This document shows positions 1 to 6,340 of a stretch of 6,340 nt of DNA, piece by piece. This DNA comes from Deinococcus sp. (GTDB lineage Bacteria > Deinococcota > Deinococci > Deinococcales > Deinococcaceae). Positions within the stretch are counted from its first letter, which is position 1. Each line of letters opens with the position of its first letter. The position numbers and the translations under genes were made by a program. The stretch lies in contig JAQBPF010000279.1 of NCBI GenBank assembly GCA_028287665.1, forward strand, positions 1 to 6,340. Reading direction: 5' to 3'. The notes beneath the pieces are model-generated. The model ran no database searches, was not told the DNA's origin, and saw nothing but the letters and a program-made list of their open reading frames with translations.

Positions 1-941
1 TCGGGCAGTTCTACGTAGCGGCGGGTGGTATCGACCTGTTCGTGGCCCAGAAATCCCGCCACCCGCGTGAAGTCCTTGACAGCGGCGTACAACTGCGTGC
101 CCGCGTATTTGCGCCCGGCATGAAATCCCCGGAATTCATGTTCGCGCCCACACTTCAGCGCCAGCTTTTGCAGCCGTTCGTAGGCGCTGGAATAGGCCGA
201 GAAGGTAAACAGGCGACTGGTGGGTGTGGACACAGTTTCAGCCTTCAGGACTTCCAACGCTTCCCGGAGCCTGGCACTCAGGGGCACAATCCGCGCCTTG
301 TCACCCTTGCCGTGCGCCACCAGCAGCCGCCTGCGCCGCAGATCGATGTGGCCCCATTCCACCGCCAACGCCTCGGCGATCCGCAGGCCCGCGTGCGTCA
401 GCAGCAGCAGCAACGCCGCTTCCTGCGCGTCGGCCCCGGCCAGCATCGCCTGCACGAAATCGGCGCGATACGGGGGATTTTTCACAATTCCTTTGGTGCG
501 GTCTTTGGGGCGTTTCACATCGCCAAAAGGATCGGCGTCGGTCGCCCCGGCCCAGCGCAGGGCACGGTAGAGGGCCGACGCCGCAGCCACACGCGCCTGC
601 ACAGTGGCAGGCTTCAGACCCGACGCACTCAGGCTCGCCACGTATAACGCGGGTTCACGGCGGCCCGGATGCGTCAGGTTCCAGGCATGGGCGCTGGCAT
701 GGTCCACCACCACCTTCACGCCCGTTCTGTAGGCCCGCAGAGTGTGTGGGCTGACGCGCACGCCCGCGCTGGTATCGCTGGTCAGGCACGCCAGTGTGAG
801 CGCCCACAGATCTTCTGCGTCTTTGTCACGGGCGGCGCGAATGGCCCGCACCCGTAAAGCTTCGTCACTCAGGCCAGCAAAAGCACGGGCCTGGGCAAGG
901 CGGTCGCCGCTGTACAGTTCAAGGGCTGAAGGTTCGGACAT
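1..941 (-). CDS. Xer-family tyrosine recombinase (3' end beyond the left edge)
   Basis: A site-specific recombinase of the tyrosine (phage integrase / XerC-XerD) family, which breaks and rejoins DNA through a covalent 3'-phosphotyrosine intermediate. The frame stays open for 313 codons from the ATG at 941 to the window edge; it begins MSEPSALELY. Roughly residues 40-150 look like the helical SAM-like core-binding domain and 155 onward like the catalytic domain. All catalytic residues are present: Arg187 (in THAGLRIAEAL), Lys212 (HGKGD), His274 and Arg277 (FHAGRK), His300 (FLGHE) and nucleophile Tyr309 (DTTRRYVEL). The spacing from the box-II His to Tyr is 35 residues, as in E. coli XerD; Arg to Lys is 25 (24 in XerD). 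The N-terminus is about 39 residues longer than XerD's. By analogy with XerD, some 20 residues are missing past the edge. A dif-like site lies 4 bp upstream of the start codon, suggesting a chromosome-dimer resolvase rather than a phage integrase, but an element-borne enzyme is not excluded. No strong ribosome binding site is visible; an in-frame TTG at 959 is a less likely start. Confidence 0.93.
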   Translation of the reverse strand, partial: MSEPSALELYSGDRLAQARAFAGLSDEALRVRAIRAARDKDAEDLWALTLACLTSDTSAGVRVSPHTLRAYRTGVKVVVDHASAHAWNLTHPGRREPALYVASLSASGLKPATVQARVAAASALYRALRWAGATDADPFGDVKRPKDRTKGIVKNPPYRADFVQAMLAGADAQEAALLLLLTHAGLRIAEALAVEWGHIDLRRRRLLVAHGKGDKARIVPLSARLREALEVLKAETVSTPTSRLFTFSAYSSAYERLQKLALKCGREHEFRGFHAGRKYAGTQLYAAVKDFTRVAGFLGHEQVDTTRRYVELP

Positions 942-945
942 ATGT

Positions 946-973
946 GCCGATGATAACAAGCCTTATCAACGGA
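946..973. other. Putative dif-like Xer recombination site
   Basis: The left arm is GCCGATGATAA (946-956), the centre CAAGCC (957-962) and the right arm TTATCAACGGA (963-973). The left arm read on the minus strand, TTATCATCGGC, matches the right arm at 9 of 11 positions, and the symmetry stops at the arm ends. Two 11-bp arms around a 6-bp centre, with ATAA and TTAT facing the centre, is the classic dif layout (E. coli dif has the same inner motif). It lies immediately upstream of the recombinase gene, as difSL lies upstream of xerS in streptococci and lactococci. It could instead be an operator for that gene, since it overlaps the likely promoter. Confidence 0.5.
950..955 (-). promoter_or_regulatory. 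Possible -10 element of the recombinase gene
   Basis: On the minus strand TATCAT (5 of 6 matches to TATAAT) ends 8 nt before the ATG at 941, so the transcript would have almost no leader. No good -35 box is seen at normal spacing. The hexamer lies inside the left arm of the dif-like site. Confidence 0.3.
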
Positions 974-1227
974 CGCCACCACCTGGAGGGAAGTGACTCA
1001 GAGGCGCCCCTGTCCGCACTTTCTTCAAATCGGTTGTAGCCTGACCGTTCTAGGGCTCTGCTCAGGCCACAGCACCCTGCGCCCCAGGGTCCATGGGCCC
1101 TCAAATCAGCCCAGACAGGCCTTCCTGGCCCTCCTGTGGGGTTGGTTCATTTGAGCTGTACAGGACCGCTTTTTTGAATGTTGCTGGATTTGTGGTGCGT
1201 TGACAGGGCACTGTTGACCCGTTCGGG
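974..1227. other. Intergenic region without a recognisable gene
   Basis: About 250 bp separate the dif-like site from the end of lnt. I find no convincing ORF, RNA gene or intrinsic terminator. There are short symmetric pieces: a 6-bp stem ACCCTG / CAGGGT with a 5-nt loop at 1074-1090, and an imperfect palindrome GGGTCCATGGGCCC at 1087-1100. Neither is followed by a T tract on the minus strand, so transcription from lnt may continue into the recombinase gene. Confidence 0.4.
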
Positions 1228-2703
1228 CTACAGAGAACGCCGGTACCGCCGATCAGCCAGACCTGCGAATACCAGCATCAGGGCGGCCAGCATCAGCGCG
1301 GGCCAGTCGCCTACGCGTACGAACAGGGTTTGCCCGGTCAGGCGCAGTGGGCGGGCATGCAGAACGCCCTGCCCCACCTCCAGCGTTTGCAGGGGCTGGC
1401 CCAGATCATTGATCTCGGCGGCGACGCCCTCATTCACGCTGCGGACCACATAGCGCCGCGTTTCGATGGCCCGCACCCGGCCCATCATGAAGTGCTGTTG
1501 CAGGCCCCAGCCGTCGTACCACCCGTCGTTGGAGACATTGACCAGAACCTCCGCTCCTTTCTCGACCAGGACGCGGGCCACCCACGGAAATACGCTGTCA
1601 TAACAGACATAGGCTCCGTACTGAACGCCGTTCAGTTGCAGGGTGTTGAGGGTTTTGGCAGGCGGGACACTTTCCAATGAGATACCGATGCTGCGCTCGA
1701 TCAGGCTCCAGGCCGGGGCCAGAGCTTCGCGGAACGGGAAATATTCACCGAAGGGAACGGGGCGGGCCTTGTCGGTGTCGGAAGTGACGCTGCTTCCGTT
1801 CCAGGCACGCACCGAGTTGCGGCGGGGTTCGAACTCACTCACGCCGTAGATTCCGGCGGCGGGCACCGCAGGCAGGAGGGATGGATCACCCACACTGCTT
1901 TCGCTCCAGACCACGACCTCATCCGGGCGGCGGTTGGCACGGGTCAGGTCGGCTTGCAGGCCCACCTGTTCCTGCGCCGTCAGTTGTCGGGAGGCTCGGC
2001 CAAAGGAATCGATGGTGGTTCTCAGCAGCAGCATGGGCGTGGCCGCCGTGCCTGTGGCCGCCGTGCGGGTCAGGCCATACACCAGGGCCAGAGCCCAGGC
2101 CGCCGCCATCAGCAGCAGCGGGCGGCGTCTCCCCCATCCAGCTCCCCGTTGCCGCGCCGTACCCACAAAGCAGGCCAGCGCAGCCGCTGTGGCGCTGACC
2201 AGCACACTGCCCAGCAGGACGCCGCCCAGATCGGCAATCTGGATCAGGGGCGTGGGCAGCAGCGTATAGCCCAGCGTGGGCCAGGGAAAGGCAGGTGGGC
2301 CGAGGAAGCGCAGCCATTCCAGCACCACCCAGCCGCCCGCCAGCCCCCATACCCGCGCCCCGGGCGAGCGGAACAGGCGGCCTACCAGCCACGCCATGCC
2401 CGCCACGAACGCGCCTTCCAGGGCAAACAGGGCGAAGGCCAGCACCCCCGCCGGAGGAAAACCGAACAATTTGCCCAGAAAGGTGGTCAGCCACCACAGA
2501 TGAACGGCGCTGTAGGCGGTGCCTGCCCAGAAGGCGCGGCCTGCCACCTGCCGGGCGGTGTCGCCGCGTGCCAGATAGGCCAGCACCGCCGCCAGGGGCA
2601 GAAAGCTGAGGGCGCTCCAGGCCAGCGGGAGGCCGCAGAGGGCCAGAAAAATTCCGAGGAGAACCGCAAGCAGCACGGACGGCAGGGAAGGCGAGACACG
2701 CAT
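1228..2703 (-). CDS. lnt: Apolipoprotein N-acyltransferase Lnt
   Basis: Transfers an acyl chain from phospholipid to the N-terminal cysteine of lipoproteins, the last step of lipoprotein maturation, in the cytoplasmic membrane. From the ATG at 2703 the protein has 491 residues (E. coli Lnt has about 512). The N-terminal half holds roughly seven hydrophobic segments (about 9-25, 28-45, 58-76, 84-107, 118-134, 153-181, 196-212), followed by a nitrilase-like domain (about 225-455) and a last membrane segment near 467-483, matching the known eight-helix fold. The catalytic triad is present: Glu268 (VVWSES), Lys312 ([14 protein letters not shown]) and Cys367 ([11 protein letters not shown]). Glu320 and Tyr368 match the essential E. 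coli Glu343 and Tyr388; the residue after them is Asp369, where E. coli has Glu389. An ATG at 2712 would add MRP. I prefer 2703 because TACAAT lies 7 nt upstream, giving a leaderless transcript. An open frame upstream to 2874 lacks membrane character and is probably untranslated. The gene is divergent from the phosphoesterase gene. Confidence 0.95.
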   Translation of the reverse strand: MRVSPSLPSVLLAVLLGIFLALCGLPLAWSALSFLPLAAVLAYLARGDTARQVAGRAFWAGTAYSAVHLWWLTTFLGKLFGFPPAGVLAFALFALEGAFVAGMAWLVGRLFRSPGARVWGLAGGWVVLEWLRFLGPPAFPWPTLGYTLLPTPLIQIADLGGVLLGSVLVSATAAALACFVGTARQRGAGWGRRRPLLLMAAAWALALVYGLTRTAATGTAATPMLLLRTTIDSFGRASRQLTAQEQVGLQADLTRANRRPDEVVVWSESSVGDPSLLPAVPAAGIYGVSEFEPRRNSVRAWNGSSVTSDTDKARPVPFGEYFPFREALAPAWSLIERSIGISLESVPPAKTLNTLQLNGVQYGAYVCYDSVFPWVARVLVEKGAEVLVNVSNDGWYDGWGLQQHFMMGRVRAIETRRYVVRSVNEGVAAEINDLGQPLQTLEVGQGVLHARPLRLTGQTLFVRVGDWPALMLAALMLVFAGLADRRYRRSL

Positions 2704-2710
2704 CGGGCGC

Positions 2711-2716
2711 ATTGTA
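2711..2716 (-). promoter_or_regulatory. Probable -10 element of lnt (leaderless)
   Basis: TACAAT on the minus strand (5 of 6 matches to TATAAT) is followed by 7 nt and the ATG at 2703, placing the transcription start at or next to the A of the start codon. No clear -35 box is found 16-18 bp upstream. Confidence 0.4.
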
Positions 2717-2777
2717 AAGCGGGAGCAGGTGAGCTTTCGCGCAGCCAGGGCACACGGTGGAAGATGGAATCTGCATG

Positions 2778-2809
2778 AGCAGACGGGGGGGCTGTTCGCG
2801 CGGTCTGCT
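2778..2809. repeat. Inverted repeat AGCAGAC / GTCTGCT between divergent genes
   Basis: AGCAGAC at 2778-2784 and its exact complement GTCTGCT at 2803-2809 enclose an 18-nt GC-rich spacer. It lies upstream of both lnt and the phosphoesterase gene. No T tract follows on either strand, so it is not a standard terminator; an operator or a chance repeat is possible. Confidence 0.25.
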
Positions 2810-2868
2810 TGACTGCGGCAGGCCCAGGCGCTCCTGACCGGATGAAGAGAAGACTGGTGCAGGGACTG

Positions 2869-2880
2869 CCCCAATTGGGG
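2869..2880. promoter_or_regulatory. Perfect 12-bp palindrome, possible operator
   Basis: CCCCAATTGGGG is a perfect palindrome lying 46 bp before the TTG start of the phosphoesterase gene, around the -35 to -45 zone of its probable promoter. Position and symmetry fit the binding site of a dimeric regulator, but no regulator can be named and chance is possible. Confidence 0.3.
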
Positions 2881-2911
2881 GTGACCTGCCGCTCGTGCCC
2901 TACGGGGCTGC

Positions 2912-2917
2912 TAGGAT
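2912..2917 (+). promoter_or_regulatory. Possible -10 element / weak RBS of the phosphoesterase gene
   Basis: TAGGAT (4 of 6 matches to TATAAT) ends 9 nt before the TTG start at 2927. The same bases contain AGGA, which could act as a weak Shine-Dalgarno sequence 10 nt from the start. The sequence does not decide which reading is right. Confidence 0.3.
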
Positions 2918-2926
2918 GACACCACC

Positions 2927-3628
2927 TTGAGAATCGCGTTTATCAGTGACTTGCATGCCAATATTCACGCGTTGACGTCCGTGAAGCGGTTCCTGTCTGA
3001 AAATATCGTCAATCAGGTGATCGTGGTCGGTGATCTGGTGGGGTACGGCGCGAGCCCCGGCCCCGTCATCGATTTTGTGCGGCGTGAAGGCTGGATCACC
3101 GGCCTGGGCAGCAGCGACATGCGCGTCTCGATGGAACTCGGAGAACGTGCAGAGCGCAAGGGCGTGGCCGATCAGGTGTTGGTGTGGACGCGCAAAATGC
3201 TCACGCCTGAGCAAAACGAGTACCTGCGCCGCCTGCCGCCGGGTGGCCGGATCATGACGCCGGTGGGGCGCGTCCGCTTTTTTCACGGCTCGCCCCACAA
3301 CCCCGAAGAGCGTCTGGACCTGATGGCGCAGGAGCGGGAGCTTGAGATGCTGGCCGAGACCCTCAACGCCCGCGTTATCGTGGTGGGCGGCTCGCATGTG
3401 CCATTTGTGCGCGTGATCGGAGACACCACCTTTCTCGATCCCGGCAGCGTGGGCCTCAGCCTCAACCATGAGCCGGGCGCGGATGTGGCGATTGTGGATT
3501 GCGTGGGCCGCAAACCCAAGGTGTCGCTGCACAAGGTGACCTACGACTTTGCCTCAAGTGCCTTCGACATCATGGCCTGGAATCTGCCGCCCGTGATTGC
3601 CGACGTGATCCGCACCGGGAAGATGTAA
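2927..3628 (+). CDS. Calcineurin-like metallophosphoesterase (MJ0936/YfcE-like) with degenerate metal site
   Basis: A 233-residue cytoplasmic protein of the calcineurin-like phosphoesterase superfamily (Metallophos_2 type). TTG is the start: the first codons give [16 protein letters not shown], the family's N-terminal motif, so no later start is plausible. Visible motifs are DLHAN (Asp8, His10), GDLVGYG (Asp36), FHGSP (His120) and GSHVPF (His157). Two expected ligands are replaced. Where the family has GN(H/C)D there is GSSD (residues 61-64), so the metal-binding Asn is Ser62. Where it has GHTH there is GGSH (154-157), so the first His is Gly155. The ligands of one metal (Asp8, His10, Asp36, His157) remain; the second metal keeps only Asp36 and His120. 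It may therefore bind a single metal, use another ligand set, or act as a non-catalytic sensor. The substrate is unknown. It is transcribed alone, divergent from lnt and convergent with the aminotransferase gene. The family assignment is firm; the activity is not. Confidence 0.9.
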   Translation: MRIAFISDLHANIHALTSVKRFLSENIVNQVIVVGDLVGYGASPGPVIDFVRREGWITGLGSSDMRVSMELGERAERKGVADQVLVWTRKMLTPEQNEYLRRLPPGGRIMTPVGRVRFFHGSPHNPEERLDLMAQERELEMLAETLNARVIVVGGSHVPFVRVIGDTTFLDPGSVGLSLNHEPGADVAIVDCVGRKPKVSLHKVTYDFASSAFDIMAWNLPPVIADVIRTGKM

Positions 3629-3649
3629 CCGGAGTCGACAGCAAAAAGC

Positions 3650-3681
3650 AGAGAGGCATCTGCAAACGCGGATGCCTCTTT
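3650..3681. terminator. Bidirectional intrinsic terminator between convergent genes
   Basis: AGAGGCATC (3652-3660) and GATGCCTCT (3671-3679) form a perfect 9-bp stem around a 10-nt loop; on the plus-strand RNA a G-U and an A-U pair extend it. A T-rich run (TCTTTCGCTT) follows on the plus strand and a TTTTT run lies a few bases past the stem on the minus strand. It lies between the stop codons of the phosphoesterase (3628) and aminotransferase (3707) genes and can serve both, probably better for the minus strand. Confidence 0.8.
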
Positions 3682-3706
3682 CGCTTGAAGGACCGGAAGC
3701 TTGTGC

Positions 3707-4882
<1,176 letters not shown>

Positions 4883-4889
4883 TTGACCG

Positions 4890-4895
4890 AGTGTA
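4890..4895 (-). promoter_or_regulatory. Probable -10 element of the aminotransferase gene (leaderless)
   Basis: TACACT on the minus strand is followed by exactly 7 nt and then the ATG at 4882, the same geometry as at lnt. A weak -35 candidate, TTGCTC, lies 19 bp upstream. No Shine-Dalgarno sequence is seen between the box and the start codon. Confidence 0.4.
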
Positions 4896-5027
4896 GCATC
4901 CAGTCGGGTGCCGGGAGCAATTCTGTTGCGCCGGGTTGGCTAGATCGCCAGCTCTGAGCAATCTGATTGCGTGAAAATCAAAAAGGAGGGCTGAATGGTC
5001 TGCTGGTCTGCCTGGGCGCGTCTCAGG

Positions 5028-5837
5028 TCAGGCCGGAAACACGGCTCCGGGTTCTCCACTCTGGGTATGGGCATCGACCAGCCTCAGGAAATCGAGGGTG
5101 TAGCGGGCCACCGTTTTGGGGTGTGAATCCGTGAGGGCGTGGGTGCCGCCCGGCACCGTTTTGACCAGGGCATCGGGAATAGAGCGGCGGAGGTCCCGCA
5201 CGGTCCAGGAGCGGATCACGTAATCCAGATCGCCGTCAAGCAGCAGCGTCGGCACGCGCACCTGCTTGAGCAGCGGGCCCGTGTCGTGCTGGCTCTGGTC
5301 GGTGGCCAGCCGCAGCATCAGGGCCGGGCCGCTGGTGGAATAGGCACTCAGCGCGGGCAGCAGCAGGGGCAGACGTTCGTGGGGCAGGTCGCGCAGCAGG
5401 CGCAGAAACTGCATGGTCACGCTGGGGTTTTCGGGAATGCCGGTGGGGGCGCAGGCAATCAGGGCCGAGGTGCAGGTGGGATAGCGGGCCGCCAGATCGA
5501 ACACCACCTCGCCGCCCAGCGAGTGACCCAGGAGCGGGGCACAGTTCAGCCCGCAGGCCACCAGCCACGCGGCCAGATGGTCGGTCAGGTCCTCGATGGT
5601 GCGCGGATAATCGCGTCGGCGCTGGCTGAAGCCGTGACCGGGGGGGTCATAGACATAGTCGGTGCGCTCGCGGGCCAGTTCGCGCGATACGCGCACATAC
5701 ATCCACGACGCGCAGCCCAGTCCGGGCACCAGCACCAGCGGGGGGCCGTTGCCGCGCACCCAGGCGTGGGTTTGCAGGCCGTTCACGCGGGTAAAGTGAG
5801 ATTCTCCTGTGCTGGAGTCTGCGGAGCCCCGCTTCAC
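5028..5837 (-). CDS. Alpha/beta hydrolase
   Basis: A 269-residue alpha/beta-hydrolase-fold protein, the normal length for single-domain members. The oxyanion-hole region is VPGLGCASWMY (37-47), followed by a DPPGHGFS element (64-71), the nucleophile elbow GHSLGG with Ser106, the likely acid Asp205 (LLDGDLDYV) and the catalytic His233 (GGTHAL). The triad is complete, so hydrolysis (esterase, lipase-like or similar) is expected, but the substrate cannot be named. It has no signal peptide and is probably cytoplasmic. The start is GTG at 5837, whose GTGA overlaps the TGA stop of the upstream hydrolase gene, so the two are probably translationally coupled in one operon. Residues 1-17 before the first beta strand are variable, so a slightly later start cannot be excluded. 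No clear terminator follows the stop. Confidence 0.88.
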   Translation of the reverse strand: MKRGSADSSTGESHFTRVNGLQTHAWVRGNGPPLVLVPGLGCASWMYVRVSRELARERTDYVYDPPGHGFSQRRRDYPRTIEDLTDHLAAWLVACGLNCAPLLGHSLGGEVVFDLAARYPTCTSALIACAPTGIPENPSVTMQFLRLLRDLPHERLPLLLPALSAYSTSGPALMLRLATDQSQHDTGPLLKQVRVPTLLLDGDLDYVIRSWTVRDLRRSIPDALVKTVPGGTHALTDSHPKTVARYTLDFLRLVDAHTQSGEPGAVFPA

Positions 5838-6340
5838 TGCGCCTGGCCTTCACGCAAAAAGCTGAGCACCAGTGAATTGAAGCGCTCTGGAGCGTCCACC
5901 ATCACCACATGGCCTGCCCCTTCAATTTCTTCGTAGCGTGCGCCGGGAATGGCGGCGGCCAGGGCGCGGCCCAACTGGGCAGGCACCAGCGCGTCACGGG
6001 CTCCCCAGATCACCAGCGTCCTGACGTTGAGGTTGGGCAGCACCTCGAGGATATTGTCGCCCAGCAGATGCACCGTGCTGCGCCACATGTTGGGCAGGCC
6101 CGCGCGGGCGGCGTCCAGCAGGATGCGCGGCACGAACGACTTGCGGCCCGTGGCCATGGCCCGCGGCAGCTTGAGCGCCACCCGCACCGGATGACCGTCC
6201 AGCAGGCCGCTGGCACAGGCCAGAACCAGGGTATCGACCCGTCCTGGCCGCAGGGCCGCCACATGCAGAGCGATATGGCCGCCCATACTGTGACCGATCA
6301 GGGTCACGTGTTCGAGCCGTTGATTGTCCAGCCAGGCCGC
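5834..6340 (-). CDS. Alpha/beta hydrolase (5' end beyond the right edge)
   Basis: The C-terminal 168 residues of a second alpha/beta hydrolase. The frame stays open to the window edge, starting AAWLDNQRLEHVTLIGHSMGG; the true start lies outside, so the GTG at 6307 is only an internal valine codon. In this fragment the nucleophile is Ser18 (GHSMGG), the acid Asp116 (WGARDALVP) and the histidine His144 (GAGHVVMVDAP), so the full triad is present. The region between them is a helical cap (about 48-105). The pattern resembles esterases and C-C hydrolases, but the substrate is unknown. It is the upstream partner of the following hydrolase gene: its TGA stop shares four bases with that gene's GTG start. 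The two proteins share fold and motifs but look distinct outside them, suggesting related rather than duplicated roles. Confidence 0.9.
   Translation of the reverse strand, partial: AAWLDNQRLEHVTLIGHSMGGHIALHVAALRPGRVDTLVLACASGLLDGHPVRVALKLPRAMATGRKSFVPRILLDAARAGLPNMWRSTVHLLGDNILEVLPNLNVRTLVIWGARDALVPAQLGRALAAAIPGARYEEIEGAGHVVMVDAPERFNSLVLSFLREGQAQ

Noticed and set aside
946..973. The symmetric site as a Deinococcus radiation/desiccation response motif
   Set aside because: That motif is a 17-bp palindrome with TTATG and CATAA facing outward ends; here TGATAA and TTATCA have the opposite orientation and spacing.
1..973. Recombinase as the integrase of a phage or genomic island
   Set aside because: No att-site tRNA, excisionase or phage gene is visible and all neighbours are housekeeping-like; the left flank is unseen, so this is rejected only provisionally.
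42..996. Several open frames on the plus strand across the recombinase region
   Set aside because: The minus strand encodes a full set of tyrosine-recombinase motifs here; the plus-strand frames show no recognisable domains and are shadows caused by high GC.
1200..1222. TTGACA at 1200-1205 as a plus-strand -35 box
   Set aside because: No -10 hexamer occurs 16-18 bp downstream (CGGGCT region) and no plus-strand gene follows; the TTGAC repeat at 1214 is probably chance.
1919..2776. Long overlapping frames of 274 and 285 residues on both strands inside lnt
   Set aside because: Both are compositionally biased shadows (rich in Gln/Gly/Arg/Pro) with no motifs, while the lnt frame carries the complete catalytic triad.
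2704..2874. N-terminal extension of Lnt by about 57 residues to an ATG at 2874
   Set aside because: The extension has no membrane segment or known domain and would run through the inverted repeats of the divergent regulatory region; Lnt homologues begin close to the first hydrophobic segment.
4996..5011. Tandem duplication of TGGTCTGC
   Set aside because: Only two 8-bp copies; too short and too few to claim a functional repeat.
5011..5027. Hairpin next to the hydrolase stop codon as a terminator
   Set aside because: The stem is only about 6 bp with a wobble pair, and the nearest T run on the minus strand is some 25 nt farther on, so it does not meet the usual pattern.

Overview
The window looks like a stretch of a GC-rich Deinococcus-type chromosome. 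This is inferred from the high GC content, the gene set, a TTG start, and several genes whose start codon lies 7 to 9 nt after a TANNNT -10 hexamer with no strong Shine-Dalgarno sequence, an arrangement common in Deinococcus. No species can be assigned from the sequence alone.

Layout from left to right. (1) A tyrosine recombinase of the Xer/phage-integrase family lies on the minus strand. It runs off the left edge, but all six catalytic residues are visible. Just upstream of its start codon is a 28-bp site (11-bp arms, 6-bp centre, 9 of 11 arm positions symmetric) with the geometry and inner ATAA/TTAT core of a chromosome-dimer-resolution (dif) site. (2) About 250 bp without a recognisable gene follows. 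(3) lnt (apolipoprotein N-acyltransferase) lies on the minus strand. (4) A divergent intergenic region of about 220 bp holds a perfect 12-bp palindrome and a 7-bp inverted repeat. (5) On the plus strand is a small calcineurin-like metallophosphoesterase with a TTG start; two of its expected metal ligands are replaced. (6) A hairpin between convergent genes probably terminates transcription from both sides. (7) On the minus strand is a class V, PLP-dependent aminotransferase of the alanine-glyoxylate / serine-pyruvate type. (8) Two alpha/beta hydrolase genes lie on the minus strand, coupled by a 4-base GTGA overlap; the first in transcription order runs off the right edge.

Most genes look like housekeeping or core metabolism: chromosome maintenance (Xer), lipoprotein maturation in the cytoplasmic membrane (Lnt) and central amino-acid/glyoxylate metabolism (aminotransferase). 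Only the hydrolase pair is clearly an operon. I see no insertion sequence, CRISPR array, tRNA or rRNA. The two most interesting observations are the dif-like site next to the recombinase gene and the partly degenerate metal centre of the phosphoesterase.
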